From positions 1-48,514 of the forward strand of contig CAIXPZ010000246.1 of NCBI GenBank assembly GCA_903921455.1: a DNA stretch of 48,514 bases, written 5' to 3'. Made by a program: the position numbers and the translations under genes. Position 1 is the stretch's first letter, and each line of letters starts with the position of its first letter. This DNA is from an uncultured Verrucomicrobia subdivision 3 bacterium (GTDB lineage: Bacteria; Verrucomicrobiota; Verrucomicrobiae; Limisphaerales; UBA11358). Under the pieces are notes generated by a model, which was not told the origin of the DNA, made no database searches, and worked only from the letters and a program-made list of their open reading frames with translations. Of this stretch, positions 6,110 to 15,677 are shown one piece after another.

Positions 6110-6736
6110 ATGAAACATTTTATCGGCATCCTCCTGGCGGCGGGCGTCATCCAGCTCGCGGCCGTTGCGCAAGCCACGAATACTATGAATACGAATCATC
6201 TGGAAACCGCCACCCTCGGCGGCGGCTGTTTTTGGTGCATGGAGGCGGTTTACGAACGCCTGCCCGGCGTCCATTCCGTGACGAGCGGTTATGCCGGCGG
6301 TCATGTCGTCAATCCCACCTACCGGCAAGTCTGCGGCGGCGACACCGGCCACGCCGAAGTGACCCAGATCACCTTTGATCCCGCCAAGACGTCCTACGCC
6401 CAATTGCTGGAAGTCTTCTGGCAGGCGCACGACCCGACCACGCTCAACCGGCAGGGCAACGACGAAGGCACGCAGTATCGCTCCATCATCCTGTATCACG
6501 ACGAACAGCAGAAGCTCATCGCCGAAAAATCCAAGCTGGCGGCGCAGGCGACCACTTTCAAGCCCATCGTCACGGAGATCGTGCCGCTCACCAAATTCTA
6601 TCCCGCCGAGGATTATCATCAGGGCTATTTCGACGCCCATGGCCACGAACCTTATTGTCAGGCCGTCATCGCGCCCAAGCTGGATAAGTTGGAACACAAG
6701 AAGGTCATCCAGCCGACCGTGCAGATGCCGAAATAA
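6110..6736 (+). CDS. msrA: Peptide-methionine (S)-S-oxide reductase, exported
   Basis: Repairs oxidised methionine by reducing the S-sulfoxide. The protein has 208 residues. The catalytic GCFWC motif is at residues 39-43 (nucleophile Cys40), followed by GYAGG and the conserved GDTGHAEVTQITFDP. Later motifs include NRQGNDEGTQYRS and the YHQGYF element. An N-terminal hydrophobic stretch ending in Ala-rich sequence (IQLAAVAQA) predicts a signal peptide, so the enzyme should act in the periplasm or envelope. I chose the ATG at 6110 over the GTG at 6104. Export fits a need to protect envelope proteins, possibly the nearby redox machinery. A periplasmic reductant for it is not visible here. Confidence 0.95.
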   Translation: MKHFIGILLAAGVIQLAAVAQATNTMNTNHLETATLGGGCFWCMEAVYERLPGVHSVTSGYAGGHVVNPTYRQVCGGDTGHAEVTQITFDPAKTSYAQLLEVFWQAHDPTTLNRQGNDEGTQYRSIILYHDEQQKLIAEKSKLAAQATTFKPIVTEIVPLTKFYPAEDYHQGYFDAHGHEPYCQAVIAPKLDKLEHKKVIQPTVQMPK

Positions 6737-6793
6737 ACCTCCGGCCAGCGGGCGCAGATCGCCGCGTCCGCCCGGCGGATGCGGCGGGGGGAA

Positions 6794-6828
6794 ATAAAAA
6801 ACGGCGACCTGTTGCCAGATCGCCGTCG
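6794..6828 (-). terminator. Intrinsic terminator of the 6849-8087 gene
   Basis: On the minus strand ACGGCGA (6826-6820) pairs with TCGCCGT (6807-6801) around a 12-base loop, followed by a run TTTTTATTT. It lies 20 bp after the stop codon of the minus-strand gene. Confidence 0.8.
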
Positions 6829-6848
6829 GGAAGGGGATGCAACCCCGT

Positions 6849-8087
6849 TCAGCGGGTCACGCCGTGGGCTTCCTGCAATTCTTCATAGGCCTTCTCGCTG
6901 GCGTATTCGGTGGAGCCGAAGTTGTATTGGAAGGCCATGCCCAGCGTCCAGCCGCCCTGGCCGTTGCTGCGGTTGGCTTCGATGCCGTAGCCCAACAGGG
7001 ACATGATTTTCCAGCGGCGGCTCGGGCGGGTGTAGCCGATGCCCGTGCCCACGCCGGAGTTGAAGGCGCCGCCCTGGCCCATGCCTTCCTGATATTTGAC
7101 GACGGCGGCGGCGGCGCTCTCAATCAAGCTCCACGCCTTTTCGCTGCCGAAGGGAATCGTGTAGGTGGCGTAGGCCAGCCCGAAGTCCTGCACCGAAAGT
7201 TCCTGGTAGAAATAGCCGGGAATCGTCAGCGGAAATTCGCAGGTGTAAGGCAGCACGCCGCCCATGCGGTAGCAGCTGAAACGGTCGGAGTTGAACGCCG
7301 CGCCGCCCTGCAAGCCGGCCACGATGTAATGTTTCGATTCCAGCGTGGTGTAATTGATCTGCGCGCGGCCGAAGAGGCGCTGGCTGTAGGCTTCCAGCCG
7401 GCGGTCGTTGGAGAAACCGTAGTCGCCGCTTTCGGTGCGCTGTTCGAGTTCATACCAGGCGGAGAGTTCCATGCCGAGCGTCGGGGCGAGATACGGTTCC
7501 TTGCCGCCCCACCGGAGACCGGCGCGATAGGTGATGAAGGATTGGTTCTCCGGCAGCACGAAGTTGGGCGAGGTGTTGTCGCGGCTGTCAAAGGCGTGAT
7601 AGTTCAAGCTGCTGCGCAGCACGGCGGTCAGCGGAATCCGGGAATCGGGGTTCAGGAGATGATAGATGCTCACGCTCGCTCCGCCGCCGTTGCCGTCGAA
7701 GGACTGGCCCTTGTAATAATGCCCGCCGGCCACGTCATTGTAACTGTTGGCATACAGGCCGCCGAACGCGCCCACGGCTAGGTCCGTGTGCTTGGCGATC
7801 AAACCCTTGAAGCCCACCTCGCTGTCCACATAGACCGGCGCGATGGCCAGGCGCAGGAAGACGTTGGTGGTGATATTCGGGAGGTTCCAGTAATAGAACA
7901 GATACGCGCCGAGCGGGCCCTGATCGTGCAGGGAGGCATTGGCGCCCACATGCAGGATCTGGCGGGGTGACGGGTCAATCTGCGCCTGCGCCGTGGTGGC
8001 GACGAGGGTGAACAGGGCGAGTCCGGCCAGCAGTCCGGCCAGCGGACGACTCCAGAACGAGGTGAGGGAGGCTTTCAGTGTTTTCAT
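6849..8087 (-). CDS. Outer-membrane beta-barrel protein, unknown substrate
   Basis: The protein has 412 residues. A signal peptide (hydrophobic LAGLLAGLALFTLVA, then AQAQ near residues 33-36) precedes many alternating amphipathic strands rich in Tyr, Gly and aromatic pairs. Examples are GAYLFYYWNL, ITYRAGLRWGG and GWTLGMAFQYNF, the last being the likely terminal strand before a short helical tail. This is the pattern of an outer-membrane barrel of about 14 to 18 strands. I recognise no named family. It is monocistronic, with its own terminator downstream, and reads away from the cytochrome region, so no functional link to that region can be claimed. Confidence 0.7.
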   Translation of the reverse strand: MKTLKASLTSFWSRPLAGLLAGLALFTLVATTAQAQIDPSPRQILHVGANASLHDQGPLGAYLFYYWNLPNITTNVFLRLAIAPVYVDSEVGFKGLIAKHTDLAVGAFGGLYANSYNDVAGGHYYKGQSFDGNGGGASVSIYHLLNPDSRIPLTAVLRSSLNYHAFDSRDNTSPNFVLPENQSFITYRAGLRWGGKEPYLAPTLGMELSAWYELEQRTESGDYGFSNDRRLEAYSQRLFGRAQINYTTLESKHYIVAGLQGGAAFNSDRFSCYRMGGVLPYTCEFPLTIPGYFYQELSVQDFGLAYATYTIPFGSEKAWSLIESAAAAVVKYQEGMGQGGAFNSGVGTGIGYTRPSRRWKIMSLLGYGIEANRSNGQGGWTLGMAFQYNFGSTEYASEKAYEELQEAHGVTR

Positions 8088-8630
8088 GTTGTTAATAGGT
8101 TGATGTGATTCCAGTCAACGGCGGTTCTGGGTTTCGGTCTGAACCAGCGGACTTTACGGTCAAGTCCGGCTTACTGTGGAAAAGTTCAGCAGAAATCCGG
8201 CGGCGAGGCAATTAAACAATTTAAATCCAGCGGCTCCCGCAGAACGGACTTCACCTTGCGCTACCTCCCGGATTGCCTTCGTTTCCTTGTTCTTTTTCGC
8301 GGTTGCGGTCATGGTCCTGGCCTTTCATTTAACTGGGTTCTTTAACCCCTCAATGGCTGCGCTGACTTCACCCCGTTTTGCGGCGCTTTAGTAACCCGGC
8401 GACACGTCTCAGGCCTTTTAATGATTAGACACAATATTTTAGGTGGGAACACGGCGGCCGGCTGAAAACAGCCTGCCGGAACTCGGTTGTCCCCATCCGT
8501 GGCTGTCGGCGCCGCAAAATCGGTGGATTGACAGTTTCATGCAATCGTGAGCAAATGGAATGGTCGTAAAATGGACGCGGTCGGGTAGGGCTGCGTTGGG
8601 TGGGAGCACGAAGTTAACCAAAGGATATAT
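8088..8630. other. Intergenic region between divergent genes
   Basis: This 543 bp holds the promoters of the minus-strand barrel gene and the plus-strand surface protein gene. A 71-codon open frame at 8176-8391 starts with GTG and has one hydrophobic stretch, but codon use and position do not convince me that it is a gene. No RNA gene is seen. Confidence 0.5.
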
Positions 8631-10964
8631 ATGAAAATAGTTCGACTGGCGGTGGTTGGTGGGCTCACGGTTATAGCGGCGGTGCTGCCGGCGCCCGCGG
8701 CGGTCACGTTCACCAATTCACCCGTTGCCGTCAGTAACACTTACCCGGGCGTGATCACCCTGCAGATTGCCGGGCTGACGAACACCGAAAAAGTGGTGGT
8801 GCAGAAATACCTCGACCTGAACACGAACGGCGTCATCAATCCCACGGACTGGCTGGTGCAGCAGTTCACGTTGCAGGACGGGGCGAGTTCGGTGATTGGC
8901 GGTGTGACCAATTTCAATGTGCCCGGCGATTGGAACGCCGCAACGGGGGCGATCACGGCGACGCTGGGTTTTCAGAGCGGCGAAATCCTCCAGAACCTCG
9001 TCGGGAAATATTTATTCAAGTTGTCCAGTCCCACGGGCCGGTTCGCGCCGATCACAAACAGTCTCACCGTAACGAATTTCCCCTTTCCGCAACAGTTCAC
9101 CGGCACTGTGGTGAGCAATAAAACCGCCACCGTGGTCTCGAATGCCGTGGTGCTATTTTTTCCGCCGCCGCGCCCGGGCGACAACGGGCCCTCCGGCAGC
9201 CCCCTGGGTGGCGTGGTGGCGAACAATGCGGGGGCTTACACCGCGGCGCTTTCCCCGGGGACGTATCAGTTGGTGTCGTTTCGCAGTAACTTTGTCGCCA
9301 ACCTGAACACGGCCCCGGTGTTGACGCTGACAAATAGTCAGCTGCTCGCCACCAACCTGATGCTGACCAATGCGTCGGCCGGCATTTCCGGCAGCGTAGT
9401 GGATGCGGCGAATTCCAGCCTCGGCTTGCCCGCCGTGATGGTGCCGGCGATTTCCAGCGGCGGCCTGATTTCGGTCACGACCACGGATACGAACGGCAAT
9501 TTCACGGTGCGCGTGACGACGGGGACTTGGGGGGTTCAAGTGGACGACCTCACGTTGATTAGTCACGGCTATGTCGGGCTGCAAAACGGCACCAATGTCA
9601 GCTCGGGCAAAACCGGCTTGAAGTTCGCTGTGCCTCGGGCGACCGCCCTGATTTATGGCCGCGTGCAGGATGGCTTCGGCAATCCCCTGGCCGGGGTGGA
9701 CATTTATGCGAATGACCAGAATAACAACGTGTATCAGACGGACGCCTACACCGATGCCGGCGGCAATTATGTGCTCGGTGCGCTGGGGTTGGGCGGCGCG
9801 GATCCGTGGTGGCTGCAGGCCGACAGCGACAATCGGCTGACGAATTATATTTTCTCGCAGACTACGATCGATGGCAGCCTCAGCGACGGCCAGGCCGTCT
9901 TGCAGGATTTCTCCGCGCTGCTTGCGACCGCCCGGATCACGGGCAGCGTCAAGGACAGCCGTGGCACCAATATCGTGGGCGTGGGCGTGAATGCCAACGC
10001 GGCTATCAACGGCATTTATTACCAGGCTTACTTCCCCAGTGATGCGAATGGAAATTATGTGCTGAACGTGGCGCCGGGCGAATGGAGTGTCAGCGTGAAT
10101 TGCAGCTATGGCAGCGACAGTTTGGATGCGCTCCTCGGCAGTGGTAGTTATGCGTGTCCGGATAGCCAAATTGTCAACCTCGCCGCCGGCAATTTAACTA
10201 ATAATATTATTGTCCAGTTGTGCGGCGGCATTGTCATTCTCACCCCGGCGCCGCTGCCCGTGGGCGAGGTCAATGTGCCTTACTATCAGGGGTTGTCGGC
10301 GTCCAGTTGTAATGGCAGTTTCAACTGGTCGGTGCTTTCCGGCACGTTGCCGCCGGGTCTCAGCTTGAATCCGGCAAGTGGCGAAGTGTCGGGCACGCCA
10401 GCCGGCGCCGGCATTTACAGCGTGACCGCGCAGGTCGCGGATGGCAGCAGCCTCACGACGAATCGTGTGTTTTCCCTCGCCATCAGCAATGCCGTGCAAA
10501 TCACAACCACCACCTTGCCCGCTGGCACGAACGGAGCGAATTACAGCCAGTCGTTGTCGGCCACCGCCGGGGTCCCTTTTGGTGGGGCATCGCCTTATCG
10601 GTGGACGCTCGCCAGTGGCACGTTGCCGGATAATCTCAGTCTGTCCACCAACGGCCTGCTCGCCGGTTCGATTAATGCCAGCGGCACGTTCAATTTCACT
10701 GTGGAGGCCGCCGATCGTTTGGGCGGCCTTTCCGACCAATTGCTCTCGCTCACCGTCGGCACCACCAATCGTCCACCTTTGGCCATCGGCAGTGGCAGTG
10801 GTCAGGTGTTTGTCTTTTGGCCGGCGGCGGCCGGCACCAATTTCTTGGTGCAGATGACGACCAACTTGGCGACCGGGCCGTGGGTGCCCGTCACCAATGC
10901 CGTGCCGCAGATCGGTTTCACCATCACCAACACCGGCCCCGCCGCCTATTTCCGCCTGCAATAA
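8631..10964 (+). CDS. Secreted multi-domain surface protein with carboxypeptidase-regulatory-like and putative Ig domains
   Basis: The protein has 777 residues and a signal peptide at residues 1-24 (ends PAPAA). Four carboxypeptidase-regulatory-like beta-sandwich modules follow at about 160-220, 250-305, 339-385 and 434-490. Each runs from a G-x-V-x-D strand to a D-A-x-G-N-Y strand. Two putative Ig (He_PIG) modules lie at about 540-625 and 630-715, with the signature GTLPPGLSLNPASGEVSGTP. The final 50 residues (TTNLATGPWVPVTN to AAYFRLQ) form the common C-terminal module of verrucomicrobial exported proteins. It is probably a structural or binding protein at the cell surface. It lies 114 bp upstream of the first cytochrome and reads the same way, so it could share its transcription. 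Confidence 0.8.
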   Translation: MKIVRLAVVGGLTVIAAVLPAPAAVTFTNSPVAVSNTYPGVITLQIAGLTNTEKVVVQKYLDLNTNGVINPTDWLVQQFTLQDGASSVIGGVTNFNVPGDWNAATGAITATLGFQSGEILQNLVGKYLFKLSSPTGRFAPITNSLTVTNFPFPQQFTGTVVSNKTATVVSNAVVLFFPPPRPGDNGPSGSPLGGVVANNAGAYTAALSPGTYQLVSFRSNFVANLNTAPVLTLTNSQLLATNLMLTNASAGISGSVVDAANSSLGLPAVMVPAISSGGLISVTTTDTNGNFTVRVTTGTWGVQVDDLTLISHGYVGLQNGTNVSSGKTGLKFAVPRATALIYGRVQDGFGNPLAGVDIYANDQNNNVYQTDAYTDAGGNYVLGALGLGGADPWWLQADSDNRLTNYIFSQTTIDGSLSDGQAVLQDFSALLATARITGSVKDSRGTNIVGVGVNANAAINGIYYQAYFPSDANGNYVLNVAPGEWSVSVNCSYGSDSLDALLGSGSYACPDSQIVNLAAGNLTNNIIVQLCGGIVILTPAPLPVGEVNVPYYQGLSASSCNGSFNWSVLSGTLPPGLSLNPASGEVSGTPAGAGIYSVTAQVADGSSLTTNRVFSLAISNAVQITTTTLPAGTNGANYSQSLSATAGVPFGGASPYRWTLASGTLPDNLSLSTNGLLAGSINASGTFNFTVEAADRLGGLSDQLLSLTVGTTNRPPLAIGSGSGQVFVFWPAAAGTNFLVQMTTNLATGPWVPVTNAVPQIGFTITNTGPAAYFRLQ

Positions 10965-11078
10965 ATTGTGCTGGCGGGCAAATTCGGCTGCTGGGGAGCA
11001 CAGCGGCTGGCCAAAATATGCCAAGCAATCCGCAATGAGTGGAAAGTCGGCGGGCCGATTTGATGAAAAGTTAGTCGT

Positions 11079-13202
11079 ATGACATGCGGCTCATGGATTA
11101 AGAATTCTGTATTGGTGCTGGCGCTCCTCCTCGCGCCCTCGCGGCTGCTCGCTGCGGAGAAGTTGAAAAACACCGACTGCCTGGATTGCCACACGGATCC
11201 TGCGAACAAGCGCCTGGTCAACGGCCACGCCGAGGCGATGGCCCTGTTTCCCACGAACGGTTTCGCCCGGTCGGTGCACAGCGCGCTGGATTGCGTTGAT
11301 TGTCACGACGGCATCAAGGAGATGATGCACGACAAGAATGTGCCGCCGCCGAACTGCACCGGTTGTCACGAGCAGGAAGGCAAGGATTACGCCACGAGCA
11401 TCCACGGCATGAGCCACAAGATGGGCGCGTCGGGCGCGGCCAACTGCTGGGATTGCCATGGTTCCCACCAGATCGTGCCGGTGAAACACACCGACTCCCC
11501 GGTCTATAAGATGAATCTGCCGGCCACCTGTGCGAAGTGCCACAGCAATACGAATCTCACCAAGGAATATAAGATCGAGTTTCCCGAGGCGGCGAATCAA
11601 TACATGGACAGCATCCACGGCAAGGCGCTGTTGAAGATGGGGCTGATCGTCGCGCCGTCCTGCAACGACTGCCACGGCGCGCACAAGATTAGCCGCAACA
11701 CCGACCGTAATTCGCCCATCAACCATGCGAACATTGCCAAGACCTGCGGCAAGTGCCATGTCGGCATCGAGGAGACTTACGATAAAAGCGTCCATGGCCA
11801 GTTGCTCGCGAAGGGCTATCCGCGCGGGCCGGTGTGCATCGACTGCCACAGCGCGCATGAGATCGTCAATCCCACCGGGAATAATTTCAAGCGCACCAGC
11901 GACGAGCGCTGCGGTAAGTGCCACGAGGACCGGTTGGAGGGTTACCGCGACACCTATCACGGCAAGGCGATGATGCTGGGCAAGCCGAACGCCGCGCCGG
12001 AAGTCGCCGCGTGTTACGATTGCCACGGCTTCCATGACATCCTGCCGCCGTCGAACCCGGCGTCGCATCTGTCCACGAACAATGTGCTCGCCACCTGCCA
12101 GAAATGTCATCCGGGCGCCACGGCCAAGTTCACCGAATACCGGCCGCACGCCAATCCGCTGGACAAGAAAAATTATCCGCTCCTCCACGTCGTCTTCCTG
12201 GCGATGACCGGGCTGCTCATCGGCACGTTCAGCTTCTTCGGCCTCCATACGCTGGCATGGCTGTTCCGCGCGGTGTGGCTGTATCTGCATGACTCGAAAA
12301 CGTTCCGCGAGGCGAAATTCCAGACGACCCAGGGCGACGAGTGGTTCACGCGCTTCGTGCCCTATGAGCGGTTCCTGCATTTCCTCGTGGTCACCAGCTT
12401 CCTGACGCTGGTGCTGACCGGCATGCCGCTGAAATTCTATTACACCGACTGGGCGAAAGTTATTTTCAGCATCATCGGCGGGCCGCAGACGGCGCGGATG
12501 CTGCACCGGTTCGGCGCGGTCGTTACGTTCATCTATTTCACGCTGCACTTGAGTTCGCTGGTGGCGAAGGCGTGGCGTGGCAAAAAGCTGGTGCGTAATC
12601 CCGAGACCGGCCAGGTCGAGCTCAAACGCCTGTTCGGCATTCTGTTCGGCCCCGACTCGATGATTCCGACGCTGCAGGACTGGCGCGACCTCGTGGATCA
12701 CAACAAATGGTTCTTCGGCAAAGGCCCGAAGCCGCAGTTCGACCGCTGGACCTATTGGGAGAAGTTCGATTACTTCGCCGTGTTCTGGGGCGTGGCCATC
12801 ATCGGCTTCTCGGGCCTGATCATGTGGTTCCCGGAATTCTTCACCCGGTTCCTGCCGGGCTGGGCCATCAACATCGCGCTGATTCTGCACTCCGACGAGG
12901 CCTTGCTGGCGGCGGGCTTCATCTTCACGATCCACTTTTTCAATACGCATTTCCGCATTGAGAAATTCCCGATGGACACCGTGATCTTCTCCGGCCGCGT
13001 CTCCAAGACGGAGATGCTGCACGAGCGCCGCCGCTGGTATGACCGCCTCGTGGCGACCGGCAAGCTGGATGCCCACCGCATCAAGGACGAATGGTTCCAG
13101 TGGCGGAACATCGCCCGGACGTTTGGCTACCTGTTCTTCGGCCTCGGCCTCGTGCTGCTGGCGCTCATCGTCTATGCCATGGTGTCACGGCTGGTGCATT
13201 AA
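11079..13202 (+). CDS. Fused multihaem cytochrome c / membrane cytochrome b, CbcL-like quinol oxidoreductase
   Basis: The protein has 707 residues. After a signal sequence (residues about 8-26) come eleven CxxCH haem c motifs, from DCLDCH near residue 34 to TCQKCH near 340. Six hydrophobic helices follow from about residue 365 to the end. Histidines suited to bind b haems occur in ERFLHFL, HRFGAVVTFIYFTLHLS and LHSDEALLAAGFIFTIHFF. This is the Ni/Fe-hydrogenase/formate-dehydrogenase type cytochrome b fold. A periplasmic multihaem head on such a membrane domain is the plan of CbcL in Geobacter, which passes electrons from menaquinol to periplasmic cytochromes. The role here is inferred from that plan. 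A strong terminator follows. Confidence 0.85.
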   Translation: MTCGSWIKNSVLVLALLLAPSRLLAAEKLKNTDCLDCHTDPANKRLVNGHAEAMALFPTNGFARSVHSALDCVDCHDGIKEMMHDKNVPPPNCTGCHEQEGKDYATSIHGMSHKMGASGAANCWDCHGSHQIVPVKHTDSPVYKMNLPATCAKCHSNTNLTKEYKIEFPEAANQYMDSIHGKALLKMGLIVAPSCNDCHGAHKISRNTDRNSPINHANIAKTCGKCHVGIEETYDKSVHGQLLAKGYPRGPVCIDCHSAHEIVNPTGNNFKRTSDERCGKCHEDRLEGYRDTYHGKAMMLGKPNAAPEVAACYDCHGFHDILPPSNPASHLSTNNVLATCQKCHPGATAKFTEYRPHANPLDKKNYPLLHVVFLAMTGLLIGTFSFFGLHTLAWLFRAVWLYLHDSKTFREAKFQTTQGDEWFTRFVPYERFLHFLVVTSFLTLVLTGMPLKFYYTDWAKVIFSIIGGPQTARMLHRFGAVVTFIYFTLHLSSLVAKAWRGKKLVRNPETGQVELKRLFGILFGPDSMIPTLQDWRDLVDHNKWFFGKGPKPQFDRWTYWEKFDYFAVFWGVAIIGFSGLIMWFPEFFTRFLPGWAINIALILHSDEALLAAGFIFTIHFFNTHFRIEKFPMDTVIFSGRVSKTEMLHERRRWYDRLVATGKLDAHRIKDEWFQWRNIARTFGYLFFGLGLVLLALIVYAMVSRLVH

Positions 13203-13229
13203 CGAGCGAACGAACCTCTGACCTCCCCC

Positions 13230-13260
13230 GCCGCCCCGGAATCCGGGGCGGCTTTTTATT
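13230..13260 (+). terminator. Intrinsic terminator after the 11-haem cytochrome gene
   Basis: GCCGCCCCG and CGGGGCGGC form a nine-pair GC stem around a GAATC-type loop, followed by TTTTTATT. It lies 28 bp after the stop codon. Confidence 0.9.
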
Positions 13261-13283
13261 GCCCGCCGGCGTCGGCTAATCAA

Positions 13284-13493
13284 GTGCTGGCTTGTAGTCG
13301 CGCTGCGGCCGCGGGGGCGCTGAATTTTAGCTGGCCGATGGCCACCGCCGGGTATTCGCTCCAGCCGAACACCAATCTCGCTTCCCCGGAGTGGGTGCCT
13401 GTGACCAATGGCGTCAGTCTGGTCGGCATGAATTATCAGACTACGGTTCTCCTGACCAATGGCAGCGTCTTTTTCCGGTTGAAGCGTCCTTGA
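13284..13493 (+). pseudogene. Remnant of the C-terminal module of a secreted protein
   Basis: The frame of 69 codons has no signal peptide. From residue 13 onward it reads like the terminal module of verrucomicrobial exported proteins (TNLASPEWVPVTNGV, ending VFFRLKRP). The same module ends the 777-residue protein upstream (TNLATGPWVPVTN, ending YFRLQ). It starts right after a terminator with no proper 5' part, so it is most likely the tail of a gene whose beginning was lost by deletion. An intact, separately translated small protein is unlikely. Confidence 0.6.
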
Positions 13494-13818
13494 TGCCCCC
13501 CCCCGGCGATGTCCTGGTTTTATCCCCGGCGCCAGCATGGCTTGGTCATCCTGGCGCCCACCCTTTGGATTTTGCCACGGAATCCGTTTTCGACCCATTC
13601 GCCTGGCCATGCTCTGCGCTTAGGCCTTGGGCGTTGAAGGTTGAATGTTCTGAGAGCGTTCTGGGCCCGCCATCTCCCATCCTCCGTGCCGGCGGCCCCG
13701 GCAAAATCGTCATGGCGTCCGTCCACCAACCGTTATTAGCCGATGCCCACCTCAAAAACTGGGGAGTAGTTGGCAATGCAGGTGGAGTTTTTTGGTCCTA
13801 TATTAGGAATGTTTAGGT
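13494..13818. other. Intergenic region, nothing recognised
   Basis: These 325 bp lie between the remnant and the second CbcL-like gene. Short frames on both strands show no protein-like composition. The promoter of the downstream gene should lie here, in the more AT-rich last 60 bp (before 13819), but I cannot define it. Confidence 0.4.
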
Positions 13819-15543
13819 ATGAAGTGTGAAATTTTCAGGATGCTAACCCTGTTTTGGCTGGTGGTCGTTCCCGCCTTTGCCGGGGTAAAAAACAGCGACT
13901 GTCTGGATTGCCACGGCGATAATACGCTCGTCAAGACCAATGCCGCCGGGAAGGCGGTCTCGCTGTTCGTGGATGCGGCGAAATTGAAAGTGTCCGTGCA
14001 CGGCACCAACGCCTGTGTCAGTTGCCACGCCGATGTCACCGGCAAGCATCCCGACGACAATAAACCCATCAAGCCGGTGAGCTGCGTGGCGTGTCACGCG
14101 CGGCAGACGGAAACGTTTCAGGCCAGTGTCCACGGCCTCGCGCTTAAGGCCGGCCACGACGATGCGGCCACCTGCCAGGACTGCCATGATTCACATGAGA
14201 TTATTTCCGACCGCTCGCCGACCTCGCCGATTTACCGCACGCGGCAGGCGGCCACCTGTGGCCAGTGCCATGAACGGGAAGCGCGTGACTGGCTGGCCAG
14301 CGCGCACGGGGTGGCGGTGGAAGCGGGTTCGCTGGATGCGCCGACCTGCACGAGCTGCCACAACGACCACCAGATCCGCGCGCTGAAAGGCACGTCGGCC
14401 CGGACGATTTCCGAGGACGTGTGCGCGCCGTGCCACGCTTCCGGGCGCATGAACACCAAATACGATCTGCCGGCGGACCGGGTGCAGACGTTTTTGCAGA
14501 GCTATCACGGCCTGGCCTCCCAGAATAGCGACGCGCTGGTGGCGAGCTGCGCCGACTGCCACGGCTACCATCGCGTGCTGGCGTCGGTGGACACGAATTC
14601 GCCGATCAACAAAATCCACCTGGTCGAGACGTGCCGCAAGTGCCACGCGCAGGCGAACGCGGAATTTTCGCAGGGCAAAATCCACGTCGCGCCCGACGGG
14701 GCGGCGAGCGGCACGGATTTCGGCAGCCGGTTGAACAACTGGGTGCGGCGTATTTACCTGTTCCTGATTTTTGCCACGATTGGCGGCATGTTTGCGCATA
14801 ATTTCATCATCTTCGTGAAAAAAGTCGCCGCGCGGCTGCGCCACGCGGAGCGGCCCGTGGTGCGGATGTCAAATTCCCAGCGGTGGCAGCACCTGACCCT
14901 GGCCACCAGCTTCATCGTGCTGGCCGTGACGGGTTTTGCGTTGAAGTTTCCAGATTCGTGGGTGGCCAGGATTCTTGGCTCCAATGAGATTTTCCGCCGG
15001 TGGACGCATCGCGTGGCGGGCATCGTCATGTTGCTGATTGGGGTCTATCACCTGGTTTATCTGCTCGCCACGCGCGACGGGCGGCGGCTGGTGGCGGATT
15101 TGTTTCCGGTGAAACAGGACGCCGCCGATGTGTGGCAGATGGTGCAGTATCTGTGCGGCTGGTCCCGGGAGCGCCCGAAGATCGGCCGGTTTGGCTACGC
15201 CGAGAAAATGGAATACTGGGCCGTCGTCTGGGGCACGATCATCATGGGCGCCACCGGCCTGGCCATCTGGTTCAAGATTGACGTGACCCATCACCTGCCG
15301 CGCTGGGTGGTGGCGGTGGGCACCACCATCCATTACTACGAGGCCGTGCTGGCGTGCCTCGCCATCATCGTCTGGCACTTCTACCACGTGATGTTCGATC
15401 CCGATGTGTATCCGATCAATACCGCCTGCGTGGACGGCCGGATTTCCGAGGAGTTCCAGGCGCACGAACACCCGCTGGAGCGGCCGGAAAATGAGCCGCA
15501 CCTCGAGCCGCCGGGCGAATCGGCGTCCGGTAAGGAAATCTGA
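13819..15543 (+). CDS. Fused nine-haem cytochrome c / membrane cytochrome b, CbcL-like
   Basis: The protein has 574 residues. A signal peptide (residues 1-21) precedes nine CxxCH motifs, from DCLDCH at residue 28 to TCRKCH near 272. Five transmembrane helices lie between about 310 and 540. Candidate haem b ligands are in RWQHLTLATS, WTHRVAGIVM with VYHLVYLL, and GTTIHYYEAVLACLAIIVWHFYHVMFD. Nine c haems plus a dihaem b domain is exactly the reported make-up of CbcL of Geobacter sulfurreducens. It is a paralogue of the 11-haem protein encoded just upstream. Both should sit in the inner membrane with the haem head in the periplasm and oxidise quinol. The tail is Pro/Glu-rich. Confidence 0.85.
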   Translation: MKCEIFRMLTLFWLVVVPAFAGVKNSDCLDCHGDNTLVKTNAAGKAVSLFVDAAKLKVSVHGTNACVSCHADVTGKHPDDNKPIKPVSCVACHARQTETFQASVHGLALKAGHDDAATCQDCHDSHEIISDRSPTSPIYRTRQAATCGQCHEREARDWLASAHGVAVEAGSLDAPTCTSCHNDHQIRALKGTSARTISEDVCAPCHASGRMNTKYDLPADRVQTFLQSYHGLASQNSDALVASCADCHGYHRVLASVDTNSPINKIHLVETCRKCHAQANAEFSQGKIHVAPDGAASGTDFGSRLNNWVRRIYLFLIFATIGGMFAHNFIIFVKKVAARLRHAERPVVRMSNSQRWQHLTLATSFIVLAVTGFALKFPDSWVARILGSNEIFRRWTHRVAGIVMLLIGVYHLVYLLATRDGRRLVADLFPVKQDAADVWQMVQYLCGWSRERPKIGRFGYAEKMEYWAVVWGTIIMGATGLAIWFKIDVTHHLPRWVVAVGTTIHYYEAVLACLAIIVWHFYHVMFDPDVYPINTACVDGRISEEFQAHEHPLERPENEPHLEPPGESASGKEI

Positions 15544-15677
15544 TGCTAACATTAAGTATTTACTGTATGTTTAATCTCGCCAAAAGTTGCGTGGTAAATG
15601 ACAAAAAATGGTAAGCGCGTTTTTGGGGTCGGTTTAGATTTACTTCAGAACGCCGCTGTTAGGCTTGAATTAAAGTT

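Noticed and set aside
8176..8391. A 71-codon frame starting with GTG as a small membrane protein gene
   Set aside because: Weak start, no ribosome binding site that I can see, and composition like intergenic DNA. It is mentioned only under the intergenic feature.
11091..13076. A 661-codon open frame on the minus strand opposite the 11-haem cytochrome gene
   Set aside because: It mirrors the high-GC sense gene. Its translation is rich in His, Arg, Val and Glu without domain logic, and the sense strand has haem motifs and membrane helices.
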